64,000 nt of DNA from Verrucomicrobiota bacterium (GTDB taxonomy: Bacteria > Verrucomicrobiota > Verrucomicrobiia > Limisphaerales > JADLHS01). The notes under the pieces are model-generated. The model saw only the letters and a list, made by a program, of their open reading frames with translations. It was not told the origin of the DNA and made no database searches. The stretch covers positions 62,001 through 126,000 of the forward strand of contig JAKQDQ010000028.1 in NCBI GenBank assembly GCA_029573725.1, in the 5' to 3' direction. Positions 45,142-53,849 of the stretch are shown in pieces. Each line of letters opens with the position of its first letter. Position 1 is the first letter of the stretch. The position numbers were made by a program, and so were the translations under genes.

Positions 45142-47988
45142 ATGAAACCAACAGATTGTCATACAACCTCGTCCGCGGCGCATTCGACATTGTCCGGCAC
45201 CCGCCCCGCCCGAAACCGGGCCATCGTGCTCGTGCTGAGCGCCGCGGTGTCGCTGTCAGCCACCTCTGCCTGGGCGCTGCTCTCGGACTATCAGACTGCG
45301 GTGACCAATGAGCCCAGTCTCATTTCCTATTATACCTTCGATCAGTCGGACGCTTCGGACACCAAAATGCTTTATTGGGGCGAAGAAAAGGGAGTTCCGG
45401 TCGCCTACGTTCCCGGCGTGGATGGCGAAGGCATCGCGCTGAGCCTGAACGGTCAGAATTGGATCAATTTAAATTACGCTTCAGAACTCGCGTTTCCCGA
45501 TGGCGACGGCTCCATTGAGACCTGGTTTCGCGCGGGCACGCGCAATTACAACGCCAACTTGTTTGCGAACCGGGACGGCGCCACCCGGTACAGCATTAAC
45601 TTGAACACCGACAAACAAGGCATCGGCATGTGGAATGGCAACGCCTACTTCCCCACCGTGCCCATTCCGGACGCGGGAGCTTCCTGGCACCACCTGGTGG
45701 TGGTGTTTGAAACCAACGACTTCAAGGTCTATCTCGACGGAGCTTATGCCGGCTCGGTGAATCGTCCCTTTGGTGGAAACACCAGCCTGCCGACCCAACT
45801 GGGCTCCACCAGTCCATTTGCCGTGGACGAGGGGTGGGTGGGTGAACTGGATGAGGTCGCTTTCTACGCGGACCCGCTGCCATTGACGGCGGTCCAGGCA
45901 CATTATCAGGCATTTCTGACAGGCAAATTGCCGGTCATCGTGCAGCAGCCGCATGGCGGCACCTACCTGCCCGGAGTCACGCTGAACCTCAAAGTACAGG
46001 CCACCGGCCCAAATCTCACCTATCAGTGGTTCAAAAATAACGTCCCCCTCGCCGGCCAAACGGCCGCAGTACTCACCCTGCCCGGCCTGGGCGCAGGCGA
46101 CGCCGGCGCGTATTCAGTCAAGGTCAGCAACGTCGCTGGCGAGGTCACCAGTGACAGCGTTGCCGTGGCCTTGGAGCCCGCTTTGCCGGCAGCCCTGACC
46201 GCCTACCAAACCGCCATCTCGAACGAAACGAGTTTGCTTTCCTACTACACCTTCGATCACTTGCAGCCACAAGATGATTTCGGTGCGCACGACGGCAACC
46301 TGTCCGGCAGTGCCGACTGGGGCGCGGGACTCGGTGGGGGCGCGGCACAGGCCCTGGCGCTAAACGGCAAAGGTCACGTCCGGCTCGGGGCGGTGCCGGA
46401 TTTTGATTTCACCTCCGGCAGCGGCACGATTGAAGCATGGCTCCGGGCCGATTGGGGAGCGGGCGACACCGTTGCCGATTACCCCTGCCTCTTTGCCAAC
46501 CGCAACGGCGGCACCCGGTGGAGCGTCCACATGAGCAAAAACAAGTCTTCCCTGACTTTTTACAACGGCAGCAGCAGTTCGCTTTACGCCATTCCGGGAG
46601 GGGCCGGTACGAACTGGCATCATATTGCTGCCGTGATAGACGCGGGGAATGTCTCTTATTACTGGGACGGCACACTGCTGGCCACCCTGGCACGTCCATT
46701 GGGCAATGCCAATGTCACGGTACAGCTGGGCTCCTCCGCTGACAGCACGACCGCAGAGGGCTGGTTTGGCAGGTTGGATGAAGTGGCTTTCTACTCGGAA
46801 GCGCTCTCTGCCGCCGCAATCGAAGCCCATTACACCGCCTACGCCGGTAATTTTCCTCCGGAACTGACAGCGCAACCCACGGGAGGGTATTACCTGGCCA
46901 ATCAGCCGTGGCAAATCTCCGTTGGCGCCACCGGAGCGCAACTGAGTTATCAATGGTATCGCGACGGCGTGGCCATTCCGGGCGCCACCAGCGCCACCTA
47001 CGGGGCCGGAGCGGCCAGCCCGGCGCTGTCGGGCACCTACCACGTCGAAATCTCCAATCCCAATGGAACGGTCATCAGCGACGATGTGGCGGTGCATATC
47101 GGCAATAACATCGTCGATTACCAGGAGGCGGTCCAAAACGAGACCAGTCTCATCTCGCACTACACATTCGACCATGAAGACGCGGAGGACGCGCAGGGTC
47201 TCAATCCCGGCACCATCGTGGGCGCAGGTGAAACCAGCGTGACGTTTGCGCCGGGAGCGGGCGGAGTGCCCAACAAGGCGCTGGTGTTGGACGGCACGGG
47301 CCACATCCGGCTCGGTGAGGTGGAAGCGTTCAATTTCTACAGTGGCAGCGGGACCGTCGAAGCCTGGGTGCGCGCGAATTGGGAGAATCCCGCACCGTAC
47401 GACCCCACGATTTTTGCCGATCGTTGGGGAGGTAGTGTCTGGAGCATTCACATGGAACGCTGGAAAAATTTCATCGGCAACTGGAATGGCGAGCGCTTCT
47501 ACCAGCAGCCAGTGTCCGGAGCGACGCAATGGCATCATTACGCGGTGGTCTTTGAAGGCGGCCTCACCAAGATGTATTGGGACGGCCAGCCGGTGGGCAC
47601 GGCGATTCAAGCTCTGAACAACTTCCAGGGACGCACGACCCAGATCGGCTCCAGTGCCCCCGATGTAACGACCGAAGGCTGGATGGGCGACCTGGATGAA
47701 GTGGCCTTCTATTCCGAGGCCCTGGACGAAGCGACCCTCTGGAATCACTACGTGGCCATGACCGGATCCGCACTGCCGCTTCCACCGGCACTGACCATTA
47801 TCTTCAGCGGAAACCAAGTAACCGTGTCCTGGTCAACTGAAGTCTCCAACTTCGAGCTGGAAACCACCGACGACCTGCCGGGCGGCACCTGGACGCCCGT
47901 TCCGGGAGTGGTGAACAACAGCGTGACCCTGGAAGCCACGGGGGGCAGCCGCTTCTTCCGTTTGCGTAAAACCGAACCCGCCACCTGA
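45142..47988 (+). CDS. secreted protein with three LamG and two Ig-like domains
   Basis: 948 residues. Long signal region with a hydrophobic core (RAIVLVLSAAVSLSATSAWA). Three repeats begin with LSDYQTAVTNEPSLISYYTF, LTAYQTAISNETSLLSYYTF and IVDYQEAVQNETSLISHYTF (near residues 48, 352 and 655) and each ends in the LDEVAFYxxxL stretch: LamG/concanavalin-like jelly rolls. Between them lie Ig-like segments (GPNLTYQWFKNNVPLAGQTA; GAQLSYQWYRDGVAIPGATS). A C-terminal beta module (FELETTDDLPGGTWTPVPGV ending FFRLRK) is shared with the protein at the window end. Likely surface adhesion or carbohydrate binding; no catalytic domain seen. Confidence 0.88.
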   Translation: MKPTDCHTTSSAAHSTLSGTRPARNRAIVLVLSAAVSLSATSAWALLSDYQTAVTNEPSLISYYTFDQSDASDTKMLYWGEEKGVPVAYVPGVDGEGIALSLNGQNWINLNYASELAFPDGDGSIETWFRAGTRNYNANLFANRDGATRYSINLNTDKQGIGMWNGNAYFPTVPIPDAGASWHHLVVVFETNDFKVYLDGAYAGSVNRPFGGNTSLPTQLGSTSPFAVDEGWVGELDEVAFYADPLPLTAVQAHYQAFLTGKLPVIVQQPHGGTYLPGVTLNLKVQATGPNLTYQWFKNNVPLAGQTAAVLTLPGLGAGDAGAYSVKVSNVAGEVTSDSVAVALEPALPAALTAYQTAISNETSLLSYYTFDHLQPQDDFGAHDGNLSGSADWGAGLGGGAAQALALNGKGHVRLGAVPDFDFTSGSGTIEAWLRADWGAGDTVADYPCLFANRNGGTRWSVHMSKNKSSLTFYNGSSSSLYAIPGGAGTNWHHIAAVIDAGNVSYYWDGTLLATLARPLGNANVTVQLGSSADSTTAEGWFGRLDEVAFYSEALSAAAIEAHYTAYAGNFPPELTAQPTGGYYLANQPWQISVGATGAQLSYQWYRDGVAIPGATSATYGAGAASPALSGTYHVEISNPNGTVISDDVAVHIGNNIVDYQEAVQNETSLISHYTFDHEDAEDAQGLNPGTIVGAGETSVTFAPGAGGVPNKALVLDGTGHIRLGEVEAFNFYSGSGTVEAWVRANWENPAPYDPTIFADRWGGSVWSIHMERWKNFIGNWNGERFYQQPVSGATQWHHYAVVFEGGLTKMYWDGQPVGTAIQALNNFQGRTTQIGSSAPDVTTEGWMGDLDEVAFYSEALDEATLWNHYVAMTGSALPLPPALTIIFSGNQVTVSWSTEVSNFELETTDDLPGGTWTPVPGVVNNSVTLEATGGSRFFRLRKTEPAT

Positions 47989-48000
47989 GCGGCCTTCACC

Positions 48001-48031
48001 GGCATCCGGAAGCCCCGGGCTTCCGGATGCC
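48001..48031 (+). terminator. strong hairpin after the LamG gene
   Basis: GGCATCCGGAAGCCC and GGGCTTCCGGATGCC pair over 15 bases around a single C, 13 bases after the stop codon. There is no T-run, so it may act as a transcript-end stabiliser or as one of the dispersed palindromes rather than a classic terminator. Confidence 0.55.
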
Positions 48032-48392
48032 GTTGCCAGGCGACGCTTCTGCCTCCGGCCGGGGAGAACCCATCCCCCGCTTTCCCGGGGTGCGCCCGCC
48101 CCCATGCGGGTGGAGAGCAGTCGGGCGGCCAGTTGCCCGCACATGAGCACCCGCACTGATTGGGGAACGCACGCGCCTCGCGGGCGGCGGTGAACGCCCC
48201 GTCCGCTGCACCAACGCGCGCCAACGCGCCATGAGCCGGACAGAACAAGCGCGGCGACCATTACAAAGTGTCTGCGGATCGCAAGACAGCGATACGACGG
48301 GACGCGATCCTGCGCCACGTTCGCGTGGCGTGACTCGAACAAGCTTTGGCCTTGCCCCTGATCCCACTCGGACGCAACAATCCCTTTGAGCC
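48032..48392. other. intergenic region upstream of the ThuA gene
   Basis: About 360 bp without a gene. It contains a 7-bp-stem hairpin CGCCACG-TTCG-CGTGGCG (48313-48330), with a stable UUCG-type tetraloop, about 60 bases before the ThuA start. A leader RNA structure is possible but unproven. Confidence 0.45.
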
Positions 48393-49400
48393 ATGAAAAG
48401 CAAACTCCTCCACGCCGCACTCGGCCTCAGTGTCATGCTGTCGCTGGTCACGTCCACTCTCGCCAAGGACTGGGTCGTCTATGAAGTCACCAACGGCCCC
48501 GGCCGGGGCAAACACATCGTCTTCCTGACCGGCGACGAGGAGTATCGCTCCGAAGAGGGCCTGCCCATGCTGGCGAAACTGCTCGCCGTGCGGCACGGCT
48601 TCAAATGCACCGTGCTGTTCTCGATCAACCCCGCCGACGGCACCATCAATCCCAACATCCAGACCAATACTCCCGGGCTGGCCGCGCTCGATACCGCCGA
48701 TCTCTGCGTGATGCTTCTGCGCTTTCGTGAATGGCCGGATGCGGACATGAAACATTTTGTGGATTACCTGCACCGCGGCAAACCCATCATCGGCCTGCGC
48801 ACCGCCACCCATTCGTTCGCCTACACGCGCCACAAGCAAAGCCCCTATGCGCGATTCGACTGGCAAAACGCCGCCTAGCCCGGCGGTTTTGGCCGGCAGG
48901 TGCTCGGCGACACTTGGGTCAACCACCACGGTCATCACGGGCGGGAGAGCACGCGCGGCGTCATCAACGAAGCCTTCAAATCACATCCCATCCTGCGCGG
49001 CGTCACCGACATCTGGGGGTCGACTGACGTTTACGAAATCGCCCATCTGCCGGCCAATGCTTCGGTGCTCGTCTGGGGCGAGGTGCTCACCGGGATGAAA
49101 CCCACCGACCCGCCGCTGGCCGGCCCGAAGAATCATCCGATGATGCCGCTGGTCTGGACGCGCGAATACACCGGTGAGAACGGCCAGGTCTCGAAGATTG
49201 TGGCCACCACCATGGGCGCGAGCACCGACCTGGAAAGTGCCGGCCTGCGGCGGTTGCTGGTCAACGCCTGCTACTGGGCGACGGGGTTGACGGATCAAAT
49301 TCCGGCCAGCGCCAACGTGGATTACGTCGGCCCGTACCATCCCACTCCGTTCGGCTTCGACAAATATCAGCGCGGCGTCAAACCGGCGGATTTGGAGTAG
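48393..49400 (+). pseudogene. ThuA-domain protein gene interrupted by an amber codon
   Basis: From ATG 48393 the protein starts MKSKLLHAALGLSVMLSLVT (signal peptide) and carries ThuA-like features (HIVFLTGDEEYRSEEGLPML, RGKPIIGLRTATHSFAYTRH). After FDWQNAA a TAG stands at 48876-48878, and the same frame continues PGGFGRQVLGDTWVNHHGHH to the end (VDYVGPYHPTPFGFDKYQRG). In family members a Trp normally occupies the stop position before PGGFGRQ, so TGG to TAG is the simplest explanation. Length without the stop would be 335 residues. Frame and conservation after the stop are intact, indicating a recent change or a sequencing error. Confidence 0.75.
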
Positions 49401-50211
49401 GAGAGTCAGAACCTGCGAACTCGCGCCGCTTCCGCCCGGTAACCGTGAACAAAGTGGAATAGGTCAGCGTGTCTTCTCGCTGAAGATATTTCAGGAAGCG
49501 GTCTTTCAAACTTTCTGCCGCCTTGGCGCTGCCGAGGGCCTTGGTGGCCGCTGGCAGGGCGATGTCCAATTTTGTTTCCCACAGGCGCAAGTTGTGTTCA
49601 TCAATGCATCCGGCGTAGAGATGGTAACTTTCGGCCCGAACTTCGATGTCGCTCAGGCCCGAACTGCTCGCCAGGAAGAAGAGCTTTCGCCCCACGAAAG
49701 GGTCGAAACCCGTTTGCTCCAGGGCGGTCAGCACTTTTTTGAGGTCCGCCTGCAAAATCGGATCTTCTGGATGATGCCAAAGCAGTTGCCCATCGAGGTC
49801 CTGCAACAATACCGTGCCCTCGGAACGGCACACGCGAACCATCTCCCGGACTGCCTGCTCCTTGTCGGGCAAGTATTCCAGCAGGAACCGGCAGTAAACG
49901 AAATCAAATGTTTCGTTCGCGAACGGCAGCTTGGTGGCCTCACCCTGGCAGGTCTGAGCATTTTGCAAGTGTGCGAATGTGCTCCTGGCTTCAGCGAGCC
50001 GGGTTTCACTGGCATCCAATCCCGTGACAACGCAATGCGGAAAACGTTGCGCAAGGGCCGCGGCAAGCACTCCAGGCCCACAGCCAACGTCCAATACGCG
50101 TGTCGCGGACCGCGCATGCCGCGCATAGTGGGCTTGCACCCAAGCGGGCGCGTCCACCTTGCCCGCAAGCCTGCGGGCTTCACGCGGGTCTTCCATGAGG
50201 TATTTGCTCAT
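49378..50211 (-). CDS. class I SAM-dependent methyltransferase
   Basis: 277 residues. Motif I VLDVGCGPGVLAAALAQRFP, then VTGLDASETRLAEARSTF (motif II), LPFANETFDFVYCRFLLEYL (motif III region) and VRVCRSEGTVLLQDLDGQLL. The C-terminal half, including GCIDEHNLRLWETKLDIALP, likely sets substrate choice, which cannot be inferred. Its 3' end overlaps the ThuA reading frame by 23 bases on the opposite strand. It follows the desaturase-like gene by 78 bp on the same strand. Confidence 0.85.
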   Translation of the reverse strand: MSKYLMEDPREARRLAGKVDAPAWVQAHYARHARSATRVLDVGCGPGVLAAALAQRFPHCVVTGLDASETRLAEARSTFAHLQNAQTCQGEATKLPFANETFDFVYCRFLLEYLPDKEQAVREMVRVCRSEGTVLLQDLDGQLLWHHPEDPILQADLKKVLTALEQTGFDPFVGRKLFFLASSSGLSDIEVRAESYHLYAGCIDEHNLRLWETKLDIALPAATKALGSAKAAESLKDRFLKYLQREDTLTYSTLFTVTGRKRREFAGSDSPTPNPPV

Positions 50212-50289
50212 CTAGTAGGAGTGTGCGCCGAAGTATTCTTTCAGGGTTGCTGCAAAAGTTGTGTCATGAACTTGTCGAAGACCATTGTC

Positions 50290-51294
50290 CTAACCTTTCG
50301 TGATCCCGTCTACCGCTTCTTCCAGATTTGCCCTCAAGCATACGGAGGTGATTGTTCCTGTGTAATCTTGCCAACAGTGTCGTCTTGAATCATAGAGTTT
50401 ACACTTTTTGAATACATCAAGGATGCTGCTGAGTTTGAGGGGTAGTTCTACTACATCGTGCCGTCGAGCGAGTGCTGCTTGAGCGTGGGGAAGTTCATAC
50501 CAAGCGGTGCGCGCATTTTCATGATGAGCGGGGTGTTGCATAATATTCAAGTAGGCCACATCTAGAAATTTTGGAAATCTGACATGGACAGTCAGTTGTA
50601 CGCTTTTCTTGGCTCGCCATTCCGAATAGTCATCAAACCAAGGGACTTGAGGATTGGTGTGGTGCAAGTACGTTACAAATGACATCACATAGTTCCAAAT
50701 CAAGAATGGAATTCCGACTGAAAGTATCCATGCCAGCCATGGTGACTGACTGGAAATTGCGATCGCGATGGCTAGCTGGCCCAGCACAAATGTAAGGAGT
50801 GCTGCGATTTCCCAGCGCAAGCGTAGAACCTGCTTTTTCTTCATGTCTGCTCGAGAGAAGCCAAACTTCAACCACCCGTCCACAAAGTAGATGAAACCAA
50901 ATCCGATTATGCTGCGTTGGAACCGATAGAAGGCCCTACGAAACGGTCCCCAACTCAAATATTCTTCCAAAGTAGCCGGAGGATATCCTGGATCCTTGGG
51001 GCGGAAGCCAGCAAAGCCGTGGTGGAAGATATTGTGGCGGACTTGCCATGATGATACCGGTTGCAACGCTGGCAGAAAGCAAATCTGAGCAAGCAAATCA
51101 TTCTTCCAACGCTTTTTGAAAAGCGCGTGATGAGCTGCATCATGCCCAATCACAAACATCACGGAGAACGACAAAGTATTACCCAAGATGTAAATGCCGA
51201 CGAGAGGTGATAGTGGGAGGGCGGCTATCGCCCAAAAAGTTAAGCAGTATAGCACCCAGAGCAGTGCTGCAATCATCACTGTTAGTAACTTCAT
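50290..51294 (-). CDS. fatty-acid-desaturase-family membrane protein
   Basis: 334 residues from ATG 51294 (MKLLTVMIAALLWVLYCLTF), which overlaps the upstream stop by 4 bases. The three His boxes of diiron membrane desaturases/hydroxylases are present: FVIGHDAAHHALF (HX3HH), RHNIFHHGFAGF, and MQHPAHHENAR (HX2HH), with membrane helices in between. Length fits the family (PF00487). It could insert a double bond or hydroxyl into a lipid; which one is unclear. Base composition here is far more AT-rich than in the flanking genes, suggesting transfer. Confidence 0.83.
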   Translation of the reverse strand: MKLLTVMIAALLWVLYCLTFWAIAALPLSPLVGIYILGNTLSFSVMFVIGHDAAHHALFKKRWKNDLLAQICFLPALQPVSSWQVRHNIFHHGFAGFRPKDPGYPPATLEEYLSWGPFRRAFYRFQRSIIGFGFIYFVDGWLKFGFSRADMKKKQVLRLRWEIAALLTFVLGQLAIAIAISSQSPWLAWILSVGIPFLIWNYVMSFVTYLHHTNPQVPWFDDYSEWRAKKSVQLTVHVRFPKFLDVAYLNIMQHPAHHENARTAWYELPHAQAALARRHDVVELPLKLSSILDVFKKCKLYDSRRHCWQDYTGTITSVCLRANLEEAVDGITKG

Positions 51295-52421
51295 ACGGGC
51301 ATGATGGAGGTTTTGCAGTTTAGACCACCTAAACCGTGACGCTTGTTGGCGCGCAGCATACGCGCGTAGAATTTCTCGATATGACGATACCAACCAACGA
51401 ATCCCGGACGCAGCCAAATGCTCTGGCAATAGCGGCGGACGAATGTTGCGCCCGCTCTGTGCAATGCTTGGACCCCATGATCGTCGGCAATCAAAGGAAT
51501 GCTGCCTGGGTGAAAATCCTCGTAAGCCGCGGCAGCAGCATTGGCCAGCGCAGGCGCGATTTCACAAACTTGTTCCGACGTTAACGCGGGGGACAACAAC
51601 AGGTCACACCGATTCTCCAGAAAGCTGAAATTCAGTCCTAAAGGGCCGCGATATGCGAGAGCCGCCCCGACCGGCAGATCACGTCCTGGCAACCACGCCA
51701 GCCAAATACGACGATAACGCCGTAAACCCACGCGTGCATAGAGTTGGTCTACTGCGTCGAGCAATACATCATCGCTGGCAAGCTCTTCCGCGTGAGCATA
51801 GACCTGTCCGCGCGCGTTTGTGGCCAGCGAGTAAAGCTCTTTGCTATTGCCGTTGTGCATTTCAGTGATGTAAACCTCGGCGTTGGCTTTCGTGCCGCTA
51901 CGCAACGGCCAGCTAAATAGATTGAACGTGGCGACAGAGGAGTGATCCGTGCCAATGGTTTCGCCGAGCGTGCCGAACACACGCGCAGGAAAGCGATTTT
52001 CAGGACGAAACCAATTCTGCCCACTCGCATCATTGCAACCCTCTTGGAAGAACATGGCTTGCGTAGCGAGCAAGACAGCGCGCGAGCTTGTCGGTCCGCC
52101 GCCACTCACCAAATGCTGGGATTGAACACCGCTATTGGTGGTCCGCCATACTACGACCGCAGCCCAATCTCCTTCAGTTCGATTTTCGTGAGATACGATA
52201 TAGAGAATGAGTTCACCGCCGCGCAATGCCTTGCGCCAGTTCTCTTTTACCAAGGACAGAAACGGCGCGAGCCTTTGCTTCTTGGCTGGATATAGAAATC
52301 CGGCCTGTTCGTAACGCTGAAATAATTCTTCCGGAGAGATTGCGTTGACCTTGCAGCCGTAATCTTCATAGGAGGAGAGGATGTTGCCAGCAACTGGGTC
52401 ACCGTTAAGCGCATGATTCAT
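51291..52421 (-). CDS. unrecognised 376-residue protein coupled to a desaturase
   Basis: No family recognised. It begins MNHALNGDPVAGNILSSYED. Segments include WAAVVVWRTTNSGVQSQHLV, QNWFRPENRFPARVFGTLGE, LDAVDQLYARVGLRRYRRIW, GAALAYRGPLGLNFSFLENR and SIWLRPGFVGWYRHIEKFYA. The alternation of strands and helices, with a possible internal duplication, would fit a two-domain GNAT-type acyltransferase, but no acetyl-CoA motif is clear, so this is a guess. No signal peptide or membrane helix. The ATGA overlap with the desaturase gene implies a joint function. AT-richer than its surroundings. Confidence 0.6.
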   Translation of the reverse strand: MNHALNGDPVAGNILSSYEDYGCKVNAISPEELFQRYEQAGFLYPAKKQRLAPFLSLVKENWRKALRGGELILYIVSHENRTEGDWAAVVVWRTTNSGVQSQHLVSGGGPTSSRAVLLATQAMFFQEGCNDASGQNWFRPENRFPARVFGTLGETIGTDHSSVATFNLFSWPLRSGTKANAEVYITEMHNGNSKELYSLATNARGQVYAHAEELASDDVLLDAVDQLYARVGLRRYRRIWLAWLPGRDLPVGAALAYRGPLGLNFSFLENRCDLLLSPALTSEQVCEIAPALANAAAAAYEDFHPGSIPLIADDHGVQALHRAGATFVRRYCQSIWLRPGFVGWYRHIEKFYARMLRANKRHGLGGLNCKTSIMPV

Positions 52422-52648
52422 GGTGTTTTCGGATAGGCTGGTTGTGTTTGTTCGGGCCGCCCAGCGCTGCTGAGCGGAAAACTTTTTTACGGAAAGGTTG
52501 CATTCGTCGGGCGGGCTAATGCCCCAGTGCGGACGAATCCGCGATTTGAAGCGTCGTGCTCCCCGTGACCCGGATCCGCAACTGCTGCAATCACGCGTTG
52601 CCGGCTACCCGAACTGCTCCAAAGAACGAGCATAAATCTTACGAATCG

Positions 52649-53302
52649 TTAGTTCCCACCCGACGCCAACTGGGCGACGTAAGTTTCGTCCACGCACATC
52701 CATTCACTCCCCAGCGAATGCAGCGGCGGCAGCCGGTTCGCCAGGGCCCGTTCCAGGTTGTCGAATTGAGAACGCTCCACGGAATAAATCTCCTCGCCCG
52801 TTCCGGTCGTGAGGGCGAAGGCCAGCATCTCTTCGCTGGAATTCTCCGTCGCCAGGCCCATGAACCATAATTCGCCCGCCAGCGGACGGGCCTGCCGCAC
52901 CGCCGCGTCCCGGCGTCCTTGGAATTTCAACAATTCCTCAACGCGATCATCCAGTTTGCACTCGAAGATATGGATCTTTTCCACCATTTGCTTCCAACTA
53001 GTGACGAAGCGGAAGTGGTAATTCCGTGTGAACGGCCCGCGCAGCAGGGATTTGGCCGTCGTATAGGACGGGTCGAGCACCAGCCAGATCATGGTCGGCA
53101 CGTGCGGATCATGGTAGAGTATGGGATAAAGCACCTCGTCCTCCGCACCGCAGTGGGCGCAGCGGAAGCGATGCAACGAGCCGTCCAACAGGGCCGCCTT
53201 GGCCTCCGGGTTCAGCGAAGCGTTCAGGGTCTGCCAAAACGTCAGCGATTGTTTGTTGCCGCAACTGCGGCAAGTCACCTCGATTTGACAGGGCAAACTC
53301 AT
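52649..53302 (-). CDS. CpXC domain protein
   Basis: 217 residues. Zinc-ribbon-like N-terminal domain with the CpXC motifs: IEVTCRSCGNKQSLTFWQTL, LNPEAKAALLDGSLHRFRC and AHCGAEDEVLYPILYHDPHV (PF14353). The C-terminal part (KIHIFECKLDDRVEELLKFQ, TGEEIYSVERSQFDNLERAL) is alpha/beta and uncharacterised. The function of CpXC proteins is unknown. Preceding 52422-52648 holds no gene that I can support. Confidence 0.85.
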   Translation of the reverse strand: MSLPCQIEVTCRSCGNKQSLTFWQTLNASLNPEAKAALLDGSLHRFRCAHCGAEDEVLYPILYHDPHVPTMIWLVLDPSYTTAKSLLRGPFTRNYHFRFVTSWKQMVEKIHIFECKLDDRVEELLKFQGRRDAAVRQARPLAGELWFMGLATENSSEEMLAFALTTGTGEEIYSVERSQFDNLERALANRLPPLHSLGSEWMCVDETYVAQLASGGN

Positions 53303-53849
53303 GTTTTGAATTCTCCACAGGTTTGATCAACGCCACGCGGCGCGGGAAACCTCCGCTTCGCCGACCATGCGATTAGTCGGGTCGCCGCCCCGGAGCGATT
53401 TTCCACGCCGTCCGCCACCGGCGGGCAAACGCGGTAACCGGTTGTAACACAACCTTCACCGGAGGTTGGCTGTTGACAGTTCATCCCGTTTGCCCCTTCA
53501 ACAGGAGTTGTGGAGAATTGTTACAGGAAATTTTGAAAATTCTTTGGCCACCCCTCCCTGCACGGCCCTCCGCTCGAATCGCTCGTTTTGTCGAAAATGC
53601 TGCCGGCCCGCGGAGGCTCAACAGCCTCAAAGGCAAAGTCCTTGTGCATCTTGTGCCTTTTTGTGGCAGTTCTGAACGGCTTGGTTGCGGCTTCGCCGCG
53701 CTGTGGCCTTTGGGATTGCAGCAGCAGAGCGTCCGCGGCGAAGCCGCTTTGGAGTGCGCGGACTTGTCCGCGTTCGGCGCGCCTCGCGCCGAACGACAGC
53801 CGGGGCAGCTGTGCTCCCCGGAGCGGTTTCCCTGCCGGGGTCGAGCTGG
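53303..53849. other. 547-bp non-coding stretch with palindromic repeat cluster
   Basis: Lies between the CpXC gene start and the kinase stop. The open frames over 53466-53850 have no conserved motif, and their composition follows the repeats, so I do not call them. The part 53687-53790 is a dense set of inverted repeats. Confidence 0.5.
53687..53791. repeat. compound palindromic repeat (three dyads)
   Basis: GCGGCTTCGCCGCG (53687-53700) is the exact reverse complement of CGCGGCGAAGCCGC (53734-53747). Next come CGCGGAC-TT-GTCCGCG (53757-53772) and TTCGGCGCG with CGCGCCGAA (about 53773-53793). The layout is that of a dispersed palindromic element of the kind common in this lineage. Confidence 0.65.

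Noticed and set aside
48876-48878. Amber codon read as pyrrolysine or as programmed readthrough
   Set aside because: No supporting RNA or pyl genes are seen, and a one-base change from the expected TGG explains it more simply.
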